From JALZAI01 sp038207565 (lineage in GTDB: Bacteria > Actinomycetota > Actinomycetes > Mycobacteriales > Jatrophihabitantaceae), in assembly GCA_038207565.1 (NCBI GenBank), contig JBBQZQ010000017.1, positions 1 to 64,000 of the forward strand: DNA of 64,000 nucleotides. The letters are read 5' to 3'. A program made the position numbers and the translations under genes. Of this stretch, positions 31,453 through 39,954 are shown in pieces. The notes under the pieces are model-generated. The model was not told the DNA's origin. It saw nothing but the letters and a program-made list of their open reading frames with translations, and ran no database searches. Within the stretch, counting starts at the first letter, position 1, and the number at the start of each line of letters is the position of its first letter.

Positions 31453-32393
31453 CCGCCACCCGCACCCTCCGGGTCGGCACCCGCGCCAGCGCGCTGGCAC
31501 GCGTCCAGACCGGATGGGTCACGGCGTCGCTCGACACCGCCGTCGAGATCGTCCCCATCTCGACCGAGGGGGACCGGTCGGCCGCCCCGCTCGCGCAGAT
31601 CGGCGGGACGGGCGTGTTCGTGTCCGCCCTGCGTGCCGCTTTGCTGAGCGGGCACATCGATGTCGCCGTGCATTCCTACAAAGACCTGCCGACCGCGCCC
31701 GAGGGTCGGATCGCGATCGCCGCCGTCCCGGTGCGCGAGGATCCGCGCGATGCGCTGGTGGCCCGCGACGGGCTCACGCTCGGCGAGCTGCCCAGCGGGT
31801 CGACGGTGGGCACCGGCTCGCCGCGCCGCGCCGCGCAGCTGCGCGCGCTCGGGCTCGGGCTCGATGTGGTCGCGATCAGGGGCAACGTCGACACCCGGCT
31901 CGGACGGGTGCACTCCGGCGACCTGGACGCGGTGGTGCTGGCCTACTCAGGCCTGCGCCGGCTCGGTCGCGCGGGCGAGGTCAGCGAGGTACTGGACCCG
32001 ATTCAGATGCTGCCGGCACCGGCTCAGGGCGCGCTGGCCGTCGAGTGCCGCGCCGACGACGAGTCAGCGCTGGCGATCCTGGGCGCGCTGGATCATCCGG
32101 ACACGCGCGCAGCAGTCGCTGCCGAACGTGCCCTGCTCGCGGCGCTCGAAGCGGGCTGCTCGGCGCCGGTCGGCGCCCTGGCCGAGATCGTCGACGGTGA
32201 GCTGGGTTCCAGCACCGACGGCGACGACGGCACCGAAGTGTTCCTTCGCGGTTCGGTGACCGCGCTCGACGGCAGTGACGCCGTCAGGCTCTCGGTCACC
32301 GGCGTGACAACCGATGCCGACGGGGTGGGTCGGCGGCTTGCCGCCGAACTGCTCGCCGACGGTGCAGATCAATTGATGGGGAGTTCCACATGA
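31449..32393 (+). CDS. hemC: Porphobilinogen deaminase (hydroxymethylbilane synthase)
   Basis: A 314-residue enzyme that links four porphobilinogens into hydroxymethylbilane. RVGTRASALARVQT is the N-terminal motif, VHSYKDLPTAP and GTGSPRRAAQLRA bind substrate, AIRGNVDTRLGRV follows, and the cysteine that carries the dipyrromethane cofactor is in LEAGCSAPVGA near residue 239. The ATG overlaps the hemA stop by four bases, and the stop overlaps hemD by four, so rex-hemA-hemC-hemD form one tightly coupled operon. Confidence 0.97.
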   Translation: MTATRTLRVGTRASALARVQTGWVTASLDTAVEIVPISTEGDRSAAPLAQIGGTGVFVSALRAALLSGHIDVAVHSYKDLPTAPEGRIAIAAVPVREDPRDALVARDGLTLGELPSGSTVGTGSPRRAAQLRALGLGLDVVAIRGNVDTRLGRVHSGDLDAVVLAYSGLRRLGRAGEVSEVLDPIQMLPAPAQGALAVECRADDESALAILGALDHPDTRAAVAAERALLAALEAGCSAPVGALAEIVDGELGSSTDGDDGTEVFLRGSVTALDGSDAVRLSVTGVTTDADGVGRRLAAELLADGADQLMGSST

Positions 32394-33940
32394 CCCGAGT
32401 TCGCAAGGCCGTCGGCCACGTCGTGTTCATCGGCGCCGGCCCGGGCGACCCGGGCCTGCTCACCGTGCGCGCCGCCGACGCACTCCGTTCGGCCGACATC
32501 GTCATCGTGGACGATTCGGTCAGCCCGGCGATCGTCGGGCTGGCCGGCGGTGAGGTGCGCAAGGCCGACCCGGCTTCCGGCGAGAACGTCAAGACGCTAC
32601 TGGCCGAGGCGCGCAACGGGATGACCGTCGCGCGGCTCGTGGCCGGCGACGTCCTGTCCGACGACTGCGCTGCGAGAGAGGCCTTGGCCGTCGCCAAGAC
32701 GGCTGTGCCGTTCGAGATCGTCCCCGGCGTGCCCACCGGGGCGGGCGCCGCTGCCTATGCAGGCGTGCCGTACGGCGCGGTGTACACCGCGGCCGACATC
32801 GTCGAGGACACCGATGTCGAGGCTCTCGCCTCCGCCCCGGGGACCCTCGTGCTGACTGTCGCTGCCGCCGCCGTCACCGCACTCGGCGACCAGTTGGTGG
32901 CCCACGGCCTCAAGCCGGACACCCCGGTCACCGTCTCGTGCGCAGCCACCACGACCGCTCAGCAGACGGTCGGCGGCACGTTGAGCGAGCTCGAGCTCGC
33001 AGCGGTCGGCATGGCCGGTCCGCTGGTCGTGACGGTAGGCAAGGCCGCCGCGCAGCGCGAGAAGCTGTCGTGGTGGGAGTCGCGCCCGCTCTACGGCTGG
33101 AAAGCGCTCGTGCCCCGCACGAAGGAGCAGGCCGGAGCGATGAGCGACCGCCTGCGCGGGTACGGCGCCGTACCGGTCGAGGTGCCGACCATCGCAGTCG
33201 AGCCGCCGCGCACACCCACCCAGATGGAGCGCGCGATCAAGGGTCTGGTGACCGGCCGCTACGAGTGGATCGTCTTCACCTCCACGAACGCGGTGCGTGC
33301 CGTCCGCGAGAAGTTCGAGGACTTCGGTTTGGACGCCCGCGCCTTCGCCGGTGTGAAGATCGCCTGCGTGGGTGAGGCAACGGCCGATGCCGTGCGCGCG
33401 TTCGGGATCACGCCGGAGCTGCTGCCCTCGGGCGAGCAGTCCTCGGAGGGCCTGCTTGCCGACTTCCCGCCCTACGACGACGTGCTGGACCCGATCAACC
33501 GGGTGCTGCTTCCCCGTGCGGACATCGCGACCGAGACGCTCGCCGCAGGCCTGCGCGAGATGGGCTGGGAGATCGACGACGTGACGGCCTACCGCACGGT
33601 CCGTGCGGCTCCGCCGGCTGCGGAGATCCGCGACGCCATCAAGTCCGGCGGCTTCCAGGCCGTGTGCTTCACATCCTCGTCCACGGTGCGCAACCTCGTC
33701 GGCATCGCCGGCAAGCCGCACGCCCGGACCATCGTGGCGTGCATCGGTCCGCAGACCGCGGCGACGGCGCGCGAATTCGGCCTGCGCGTCGACGTCGAAC
33801 CGGAGGTCGCCACCGCTGCGGCGCTGGTCGATGCGCTCGCCGCGCACGCCGCCGCCAAGAGGGTCGACGAGCGCGAGAAGGCGACTGCTGCCGTGGTCAA
33901 GAAGGCGCCGCGCGCCACGCCCCGACGCGTGTCGCACTGA
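32390..33940 (+). CDS. hemD: Fused SUMT-like domain and uroporphyrinogen-III synthase
   Basis: A 516-residue fusion. Residues about 8-235 resemble uroporphyrinogen-III C-methyltransferase (CobA/SUMT), with FIGAGPGDPGLLTVRAADAL and VPGVPTGAGAAAYAGVPYG. However, the family RLKGGDPFVFGRGxEE segment is replaced by RLVAGDVLSDDCAARE. Residues about 245-490 are HemD: ALVPRTKEQAGAMSDRL, WIVFTSTNAVRAV, LLPRADIATETLAAGL and AVCFTSSSTVRNL. HemD closes hydroxymethylbilane to uroporphyrinogen III. The degenerate N-terminal domain may bind but not methylate. A basic tail ends the protein. The gene overlaps hemC by four bases and is followed by a tandem repeat array. Confidence 0.93.
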   Translation: MTRVRKAVGHVVFIGAGPGDPGLLTVRAADALRSADIVIVDDSVSPAIVGLAGGEVRKADPASGENVKTLLAEARNGMTVARLVAGDVLSDDCAAREALAVAKTAVPFEIVPGVPTGAGAAAYAGVPYGAVYTAADIVEDTDVEALASAPGTLVLTVAAAAVTALGDQLVAHGLKPDTPVTVSCAATTTAQQTVGGTLSELELAAVGMAGPLVVTVGKAAAQREKLSWWESRPLYGWKALVPRTKEQAGAMSDRLRGYGAVPVEVPTIAVEPPRTPTQMERAIKGLVTGRYEWIVFTSTNAVRAVREKFEDFGLDARAFAGVKIACVGEATADAVRAFGITPELLPSGEQSSEGLLADFPPYDDVLDPINRVLLPRADIATETLAAGLREMGWEIDDVTAYRTVRAAPPAAEIRDAIKSGGFQAVCFTSSSTVRNLVGIAGKPHARTIVACIGPQTAATAREFGLRVDVEPEVATAAALVDALAAHAAAKRVDEREKATAAVVKKAPRATPRRVSH

Positions 33941-34026
33941 CCCGTTGGCCCGCGGCCCGCGTTGGCCCGTTGGCCCGCGTTGGCCCGCGGCCCGCGTTGG
34001 CCCGCGGCCTGCGCTGGCCCGCCGGT
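33941..34026. repeat. Five 17-bp GC-rich tandem repeats directly after the hemD stop
   Basis: Starting with the first base after TGA, about five copies of CGCGTTGGCCCGCGGCC (17 bases, one unit with an extra C) run to 34026; two adjacent copies are identical. The rest of the gap to hemB (34027-34115) shows no gene. Confidence 0.88.
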
Positions 34027-34115
34027 GCGCGGTCGGGGCACGATCGCGCGGCAACCGACTCGACGCCGCGTTGAACGCGACCGAATGGCTCGCCGCAGCG
34101 CGTTAGCCTGGAATC

Positions 34116-35114
34116 GTGAGCATCCCGGACCTGCCTGCCTTCCCGATCTCGCGCCCACGGCGACTGCGCCGCACCCCCGCGTTGCGGCGGCTGGTGCAGG
34201 ACGTCGTCGTCCGCCCGGCCGATCTCGTCCTGCCGATGTTCGTGCGCGAGGCGATCTCCGAACCGGTGCCGATCGCATCGATGCCCGGCGTCGTCCAGCA
34301 CACCCAGGAGTCGCTGGTGAAGGCTGCGGTCGAGGCGACCGAGGCGGGCGTCGGCGGTTTGATGATCTTCGGCATCCCGGAGCGCAAGGACGCGGCCGGG
34401 ACCGGTGCCGACGACCCGGGCGGCGTTCTCAACGTCGCCCTTGCGCGCTTGCACGCCGAACTCGGCGACGACACAGTGCTCATGTCCGACCTGTGCCTGG
34501 ACGAATTCACCGACCACGGCCACTGCGGGGTCCTGGCCGACGACGGGTCCGTCGACAACGATGCGACGTTGCACCGCTACGCCTCGGTGGGGCTGGCCCA
34601 GGCTGAAGCCGGCGCCCACCTGCTCGGCACGAGCGGGATGATGGACGGCCAGGTCGGCGCCGTGCGTGCCGCGCTCGACCAGGCTGGGCACACCGATACC
34701 GGGATCCTGGGATATGCCCCGAAGTACGCGTCCGGCTTCTACGGCCCGTTCCGCGAGGCGGTGAATTCGAGCCTGACCGGCGATCGCAAGTCCTACCAGC
34801 AGGACAACGCGCGCACCGTCGCGGAGGCGCTGGCCGAGGTCGCATTGGATATTGCCGAGGGTGCGGACCTCGTCATGGTCAAGCCCGCGCTGCCCTACCT
34901 CGACATCCTGCGCGCGGTCGCCGACGTCAGTCCGGTGCCGGTTGCGGCGTACCAGATCAGCGGCGAGTACGCGATGGTCGAGGCGGCGGCCGAGCGGGGC
35001 TGGCTGGAGCGCGAGCGGGTCATTCTGGAGACCTTGACGTCGATCAAGCGCGCCGGGGCGTCGATCGTGCTGACCTACTGGGCTGCGCAGTTCGCGCAAC
35101 TCGTCTCAGCCTGA
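34116..35114 (+). CDS. hemB: Delta-aminolevulinic acid dehydratase (porphobilinogen synthase)
   Basis: A 332-residue enzyme that condenses two 5-aminolevulinate molecules into porphobilinogen. The Schiff-base lysines are K203 in YAPKYASGFYGPF and K256 in LVMVKPALPYLDIL. The metal site reads DLCLDEFTDHGHCGVL: cysteine, aspartate, cysteine positions as in the mixed C/D type, unlike the three-Cys zinc enzymes. SGMMDGQVGAVR and SYQQDNARTVAEAL are conserved. The GTG at 34116 gives the usual length. It is separated from hemD by 175 bases and so may have its own promoter, unlike the coupled rex-hemACD genes. Confidence 0.96.
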   Translation: MSIPDLPAFPISRPRRLRRTPALRRLVQDVVVRPADLVLPMFVREAISEPVPIASMPGVVQHTQESLVKAAVEATEAGVGGLMIFGIPERKDAAGTGADDPGGVLNVALARLHAELGDDTVLMSDLCLDEFTDHGHCGVLADDGSVDNDATLHRYASVGLAQAEAGAHLLGTSGMMDGQVGAVRAALDQAGHTDTGILGYAPKYASGFYGPFREAVNSSLTGDRKSYQQDNARTVAEALAEVALDIAEGADLVMVKPALPYLDILRAVADVSPVPVAAYQISGEYAMVEAAAERGWLERERVILETLTSIKRAGASIVLTYWAAQFAQLVSA

Positions 35115-35152
35115 ACGCCCGGCCGGTCTCGAGGAGACGGGCAGGCGCATAG

Positions 35153-36079
35153 TCATGCGCCGCGAGCTCGGGTAGTCGGTGCCGTCGCGCCCCTGATCGC
35201 CAACGTCAGCACCGCGGCGACGACGATGCCGACCAGGTTGATGCCCAACTGCAACAGCGATTGCCAGGTCTCGTGCCACTTGCCCAGGACTCCCGCCACG
35301 GCGGCGTTGCCTGCCGCCGGAATGGTGGTTACGGAGATGAAGACCCCCACGAGTGCCGCCGACTTGGAAGAGGTCAGCGAGAGCATTCCCGCCGTCCCGG
35401 CCACGAGCGCGGTGATCACCGAGAACCAACCGGGGTGGTAGATGAACTCGGTCGCGCGGTGCCCGGCGAGGTCGGACGGCGACACGAGGCCGGTGAGGCG
35501 GCCCAGCGCGGTCAGCAGGGCGCACACCACGATGGCCAGCGTGAAGCCGGCCAGCAGCGCGATCGCAGCCTGCCGGACGACGCCGGCGCGGTGACGGAGG
35601 AGACCGACGGCAAGACTGGCGAGCGGTCCGAACTCTGGACCGACGACCATCGCGCCGACGATCGTGATCTGCGAATCGGTTACGACGCCGATCGCGGCCA
35701 ATAGGATCGCCAGCACCATGAAGGCGGCGAACGTCGACGTAAGCGTGGAATCCTCGCCGGTCCGCTCGGCAAGCTCGTCCCAGACCACCGCGTCCGCACC
35801 TTCGCCTGGGGCGTCACGCTCGGCCTTGTCCGCCAGCCCACCCACCGCGGTGTCGAGGGGCTCGAGGGTGATCATCCCCTCGCGGGTGACGCCAAGCTCG
35901 CGCAGGTCGGTGAGCACGTCGTCCGCGCACTCGCGAGCGAGGTCGGCGGTCACGATGCCGCCGTCCGACGACTCCCCCGACACGGTGACCGCGACCACCC
36001 CGCGACGCTGGCCGAGCAGGTCGACCGCCTGGTCCACGAGTTGCTGCGGGCACACGACCCGCAGATGCACCATGGTCAT
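35153..36079 (-). CDS. DUF389 family membrane protein
   Basis: A 308-residue protein. An N-terminal cytoplasmic domain (1-120, ferredoxin-like with VHLRVVCPQQLVDQAVDLL) precedes six hydrophobic helices, including AAFMVLAILLAAIGVVTDSQ, AALLAGFTLAIVVCAL-like and LLQLGINLVGIVVAAVLTLAI. TIVGAMVVGPEFGPLASLAVG is the family hallmark (TIGR00341/DUF389). Function is unknown. It lies five bases after an SDR gene on the same strand and is convergent with hemB, 38 bases apart. Confidence 0.88.
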   Translation of the reverse strand: MTMVHLRVVCPQQLVDQAVDLLGQRRGVVAVTVSGESSDGGIVTADLARECADDVLTDLRELGVTREGMITLEPLDTAVGGLADKAERDAPGEGADAVVWDELAERTGEDSTLTSTFAAFMVLAILLAAIGVVTDSQITIVGAMVVGPEFGPLASLAVGLLRHRAGVVRQAAIALLAGFTLAIVVCALLTALGRLTGLVSPSDLAGHRATEFIYHPGWFSVITALVAGTAGMLSLTSSKSAALVGVFISVTTIPAAGNAAVAGVLGKWHETWQSLLQLGINLVGIVVAAVLTLAIRGATAPTTRARGA

Positions 36080-36084
36080 CGACG

Positions 36085-36840
36085 TCAGCGCGGGGCCATC
36101 CGGATGGCGCCGTCCAACCGGATCACCTCGCCGTTGAGCATGGGGTTGGCGACGATGTGTTCGACGAGCGCGGCATATTCGTCGGGCTCGCCCAGCCGGT
36201 TCGGGTGCGGAACCTGGCTGCCGAGCGAGTCGATCGCATCCTGCGGCAGGCCGTCGAGCATCGGTGTCCGGAACAGGCCCGGTGCGATCGTCATGACGCG
36301 GATCAACTTGTCGGCCAGGTCTCGCGCAATCGGCAGCGTCATGGCGACGACGCCACCTTTGGACGCGGCGTAGGCGGCCTGGCCGATCTGGCCGTCGAAA
36401 GCCGCCGCGGAGGCGGTGTTGACGATGACGCCGCGCTCGCCGTCGATCGGGTCATTGGCGAGGATCCGTTCGGCGCCGAGCCGCAGCACGTTGAACGTCC
36501 CGATCAGGTTGACCGAGACGACCCTGGCGAACGAGTCGAGCGGCAACACGCCGTCCTTGCCGATCACCCGGCCGGGCGTGCCGATGCCCGCGCAGTTCAC
36601 GACCACGCGGATCGGCCCGAGCCCGCCGGCGTGGTCGAGCGCGGCGGCGACCTCAGCCTCACTTGTGACGTCCGCCGACGCGAACGTGGCACCGATCCGG
36701 GCCGCCCGCTCGGCGCCGTGAACTGATGGCAGATCGAGAAGGACGGCTGTCGCGCCGGCTTTTGCCAGCCTGGTCGCTGTCGCCAGTCCGAGGCCCGAGG
36801 CGCCTCCGGTCACCACTGCCACACTGCCGCTGATGTCCAT
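36085..36840 (-). CDS. Short-chain dehydrogenase, 3-hydroxyacyl-CoA dehydrogenase type II-like
   Basis: A 251-residue SDR. TGGASGLGLATATRLAKAG is the cofactor motif with LLDLPS after the second strand, an acidic residue that favours NAD. NCAGIG, the catalytic Ser in VNTASAAAFDGQIGQ and YAASKGG complete the active site. AFDGQIGQAAYAASKGGVV and IAPGLFRTPMLDGLP are typical of 17-beta-HSD10/3-hydroxyacyl-CoA dehydrogenase II enzymes, so beta-oxidation of branched or short acyl-CoAs is likely. The ATG at 36840 is divergent from hemL with 82 bases between. The DUF389 gene follows five bases later, probably co-transcribed. Confidence 0.9.
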   Translation of the reverse strand: MDISGSVAVVTGGASGLGLATATRLAKAGATAVLLDLPSVHGAERAARIGATFASADVTSEAEVAAALDHAGGLGPIRVVVNCAGIGTPGRVIGKDGVLPLDSFARVVSVNLIGTFNVLRLGAERILANDPIDGERGVIVNTASAAAFDGQIGQAAYAASKGGVVAMTLPIARDLADKLIRVMTIAPGLFRTPMLDGLPQDAIDSLGSQVPHPNRLGEPDEYAALVEHIVANPMLNGEVIRLDGAIRMAPR

Positions 36841-36922
36841 GGCAGCGATCCTGCCGTACGCCTGCCCGCCGCGAGCCGTGGCCGTCAACGTGGGTCGGAC
36901 CGATGGCTGAAAGACTGGACGC

Positions 36923-38299
36923 GTGTCCGATACCCCCGTGTCCGGTTCAGCCACCGGTTCCGCTAACGGTTCAGCTACCCAGGTGTCCGCTGCCGAGGCG
37001 CCGGCTACGCCGGTGTCCGCAGAGTTGTTCGAGCGTGCCCAGCGCGTCATACCGGGCGGGGTGAACTCGCCGGTGCGCGCCTTCCGTGCGGTGGGCGGGA
37101 CGCCTCGGTTCATGGTCAGCGGGTGGGGCCCGTACCTGACCGACGCGGACGGGATCGAATACGTCGACCTGGTCTCGTCCTGGGGGCCGATGATTCTGGG
37201 GCACGCGCACCCCGCAGTGGTGGAGGCCGTCCGCGAGACCGCTGTCCGCGGCCTCTCGTTCGGAACGCCCACCCGCGGTGAGACCGAGCTGGCCGAGGAG
37301 ATCGTGTCGCGCGTGGCACCGGTCGAACAGGTGCGCTTGGTGAACTCGGGCACCGAGGCGACGATGTCGGCGATCCGGCTGGCGCGCGGGGCGACCGGGC
37401 GGCAGCGGGTGGTCAAGTTCGCTGGTTGCTACCACGGTCACGTCGACTCGCTGCTCGCCGCGGCAGGGTCTGGCGTGGTGACCTTCGGCCTGCCCGACAC
37501 CCCTGGAGTCACCGGCGCGCAGACCGCCGAGACGATCGTGCTGCCCTACAACGACCTCGGTGCGGTGGAGGAGTGCTTCGCCGAGTTCGGGGACGAGATC
37601 GCAGCCGTGATCACCGAGGCGGCCGCGGGCAACATGGGTGCGGTTGCGCCCCTGCCGGGCTTCAACGCCGGGTTGCGGGCTGTCACCGCGCGCCACGGCG
37701 CGTTGTTGATCATGGACGAGGTGATGACCGGCTTCCGGGTCTCCGCCTCGGGCTGGTACGGACTCGATCCGGTCGACGCCGACCTGTTCACCTTCGGCAA
37801 GGTCATGAGCGGCGGGCTGCCGGCGGCGGCGTTCGGTGGACGGACGGACCTGATGTCGCGCCTCGCGCCGTCCGGGCCCGTCTACCAGGCGGGGACGCTG
37901 TCGGGGAACCCGGTCGCCGTCGCTGCCGGGCTCGCCAGCCTGCGGGCGGCCGGACCGGGCGTGTATGCCGCGCTCGACGTGAACGCCGAGGTGATCGGGG
38001 CGCTGGCGTCGTCCGCGCTGACCGAGGCGGGCGTGGCGCACCAACTGCAATATGCAGGCAACATGTTCTCGGTGTTCTTCACCGCCGACCCGGTGATCGA
38101 CTTCGCCGGTGCGCAGGCCGCGGAGACCTGGCGGTACAAGGCGTTCTTCCACGCCATGCTCGACGCCGGGGTCTACCTGCCGCCGAGTGCGTACGAGGCG
38201 TGGTTCGTCAATGCGGCCATGGACGAGGTGGCCATGGATCGCATCGCTGCTGCTTTGCCGGTGGCGGCTCGTGCGGCGGCTACTGCACGCCCGACCTGA
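36923..38299 (+). CDS. hemL: Glutamate-1-semialdehyde 2,1-aminomutase
   Basis: A 458-residue PLP enzyme that converts the HemA product into 5-aminolevulinate. RAQRVIPGGVNSPVRAF marks the N-terminus of the fold, SGTEATMSAIRLARG the phosphate site, FAGCYHGHVDSLL, LIMDEVMTGFRVS, and Lys293 in FTFGKVMSGGLP is the PLP lysine. The N-terminal 30 residues are a low-complexity Ser/Ala/Thr extension. The GTG start gives that form; shorter starts would remove it. Its last 20 bases overlap the convergent MDMPI gene. It completes the C5 route encoded in this window. Confidence 0.96.
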   Translation: MSDTPVSGSATGSANGSATQVSAAEAPATPVSAELFERAQRVIPGGVNSPVRAFRAVGGTPRFMVSGWGPYLTDADGIEYVDLVSSWGPMILGHAHPAVVEAVRETAVRGLSFGTPTRGETELAEEIVSRVAPVEQVRLVNSGTEATMSAIRLARGATGRQRVVKFAGCYHGHVDSLLAAAGSGVVTFGLPDTPGVTGAQTAETIVLPYNDLGAVEECFAEFGDEIAAVITEAAAGNMGAVAPLPGFNAGLRAVTARHGALLIMDEVMTGFRVSASGWYGLDPVDADLFTFGKVMSGGLPAAAFGGRTDLMSRLAPSGPVYQAGTLSGNPVAVAAGLASLRAAGPGVYAALDVNAEVIGALASSALTEAGVAHQLQYAGNMFSVFFTADPVIDFAGAQAAETWRYKAFFHAMLDAGVYLPPSAYEAWFVNAAMDEVAMDRIAAALPVAARAAATARPT

Positions 38300-39068
38300 T
38301 CAGCGCCTCGAACGCGGCGTAGTCGCCCCCGAGCGCGATAGGCGTGGTGGGCGGACGGTTCCACAACCACACGTCGAGGTCAGCGGCCGGTCCCTCGACC
38401 GTGAAAGTCGGGTCGCCGCCGTCGAGCAGCGTGAGGGTGGGCTCGTCGGTGTAGGTGTTGCCGCTGTTCGGACTCGTGCCACTGAAGCTGCCGAGCCGGA
38501 CCAGCCAGGACGCGCCGGTGTCGGTCGTGGCGATGCGGCCCACCGGCCCGGCACCGGCTCCGGGTATCGCCCAGCCCGGGACACCGCTGTACATCCAGTC
38601 GAGCACCTCCTGCACCCCGTCGGTCGCCACCTGTGCGTCGATGGGGGTGACGGTGCCCGTGCTGAGCTCGGCGTCGAGGCGGTGGATCAGGGCCTCGTGC
38701 ACCTGGCGGCGCCGGACGAAGCGCACGCTCTGGTCCGCGTCGAACCACGTCCACACCCGCTCGTCGTCGGCGGCGGCAGAGAGGGCATCCAGCAGCCCGG
38801 CACTGGCTGCCGAGCACAGCTCGAGCAATGCGCGGTAGTCCTGCGGCCGTTGCGGAACCTGCTTGTCCGCCGCGCCCGGATCGTCCATGCGGTCACGGAC
38901 GATCGCACCCCAGAACAGCTGCACCTCGGCCAGGTGCCAACCCAGATCGGCCGCCGTCCAGTCCGGACACGACGGCACGCGGGCGGCCGGATCGGCGTCG
39001 GCCAGCACCTCGTGGAAGCGGGCGGACTCGCGGCGCAGCAGGTCGGTGAGGTCCAGTTCGACTGCCAT
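38280..39068 (-). CDS. Maleylpyruvate isomerase/DinB-type mycothiol-dependent family protein
   Basis: A 262-residue protein of the MDMPI/DinB four-helix family. CPDWTAADLGWHLAEVQLFW carries the first metal-binding His, and RRRQVHEALIHRLDAE carries the Glu and second His of the triad. The C-terminal domain (about 165-262) is the MDMPI_C type (DGVQEVLDWMYSG, WLVRLGSF, DVWLWNR). Such proteins use mycothiol as cofactor or act as thiol transferases; mshA in the same window fits. The substrate is unknown. The ATG at 39068 is chosen over an upstream codon because it gives the standard N-terminus. Confidence 0.87.
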   Translation of the reverse strand: MAVELDLTDLLRRESARFHEVLADADPAARVPSCPDWTAADLGWHLAEVQLFWGAIVRDRMDDPGAADKQVPQRPQDYRALLELCSAASAGLLDALSAAADDERVWTWFDADQSVRFVRRRQVHEALIHRLDAELSTGTVTPIDAQVATDGVQEVLDWMYSGVPGWAIPGAGAGPVGRIATTDTGASWLVRLGSFSGTSPNSGNTYTDEPTLTLLDGGDPTFTVEGPAADLDVWLWNRPPTTPIALGGDYAAFEALIRSGVQ

Positions 39069-39263
39069 GCGCGAACGGTAGCGGCCCGCGCTGCGCGGTA
39101 CGCGGTACGCGGAGACCATGCGTTGTTCAGGTCACGGTGTGACCGATGTTGCGTCGTGCGATGTCCGGCCTGGCCCGGCCGGCGAGCGCGTCCGCGCAGG
39201 CGTCGCCAGCCGGTGACGACCTGCGGGTGGCAGCCGCGCTCGCCGTGCTGCGAGGATGGCGCC

Positions 39264-39896
39264 GTGGTGACGGTGCATCTGCTGCGGCACGGCGAGGTCG
39301 ACAACCCGCACCGGATTCTCTACGGACGGTTGCCGGGCTACCACTTGTCCGACCTCGGCAAGGCCCAGGCCGTCGCCGCGGCGCAATTCCTCGCCCAGCG
39401 CGATATCGGCTACCTGGTCGCGTCACCGCTCGAGCGAGCGCAGGAGACGGCGGCAACGCTGGCCGGACTGACCGGCCTGCAGGTAGCCACTGACCAGCGC
39501 TTGATCGAGGCAGGCAACGCCCTGGAGGGACGCGCGGTCGCCGGCGGGAAGGGCCTGCTGAGCAATCCGCGCGACTGGCGGTACTTCCGCAACCCGGTGC
39601 GCCCGAGCTGGGGTGAGCCCTACGAGCAGATCGCCGAGAGGGTGCTCGCCGCCGCCGAATCGGCGCGTGACAAGGTCGAGGGCACCGGACGCGAAGCGGT
39701 ATGTGTCAGCCACCAGCTGCCCATCGTGACGGCGCGCCGGCGGGCCGAGGGACTACGGCTGTTCCACGACCCGCGGCGGCGTCACTGCGGCCTCGGTTCG
39801 GTCACCTCATTCACCTTCGACGGGGACGTCGTGGTCGAGGTGGGCTATACCGAGCCGACCGGCGGACTGCCCAGTGGGCGCGGAGCGGGAGCCTGA
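39264..39896 (+). CDS. Histidine phosphatase family protein (Rv0525-like)
   Basis: A 210-residue phosphoglycerate-mutase-like phosphatase. VHLLRHGEVDNPHRILYGR carries the phosphorylated His in RHG; ASPLERAQETAATLAG and the second His in VCVSHQLPIV complete the pocket. The GTG at 39264 has GAGGA seven bases upstream; GTG 39267 is equally in frame. Homologues stand between hemL and the cytochrome c maturation genes in mycobacteria. The substrate is unknown; a small phosphoester is likely. The 195 bases before it contain no gene I can support. Confidence 0.88.
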   Translation: MVTVHLLRHGEVDNPHRILYGRLPGYHLSDLGKAQAVAAAQFLAQRDIGYLVASPLERAQETAATLAGLTGLQVATDQRLIEAGNALEGRAVAGGKGLLSNPRDWRYFRNPVRPSWGEPYEQIAERVLAAAESARDKVEGTGREAVCVSHQLPIVTARRRAEGLRLFHDPRRRHCGLGSVTSFTFDGDVVVEVGYTEPTGGLPSGRGAGA

Positions 39897-39954
39897 TCAC
39901 AGCTCGCCGAGGCGGTGTCGTCGCGCACATTTTCATAACGCACACTGGACCGCG

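Noticed and set aside
33941..34026. Repeat array considered as a CRISPR
   Set aside because: Units are contiguous 17-mers without spacers, and no cas genes are present; the same applies to the other tandem arrays in the window.
38109..39263. Upstream extension of the histidine phosphatase frame through hemL and the MDMPI gene
   Set aside because: The extension translates antisense or out-of-frame sequence; the phosphatase fold begins at 39264 with a ribosome site before it.
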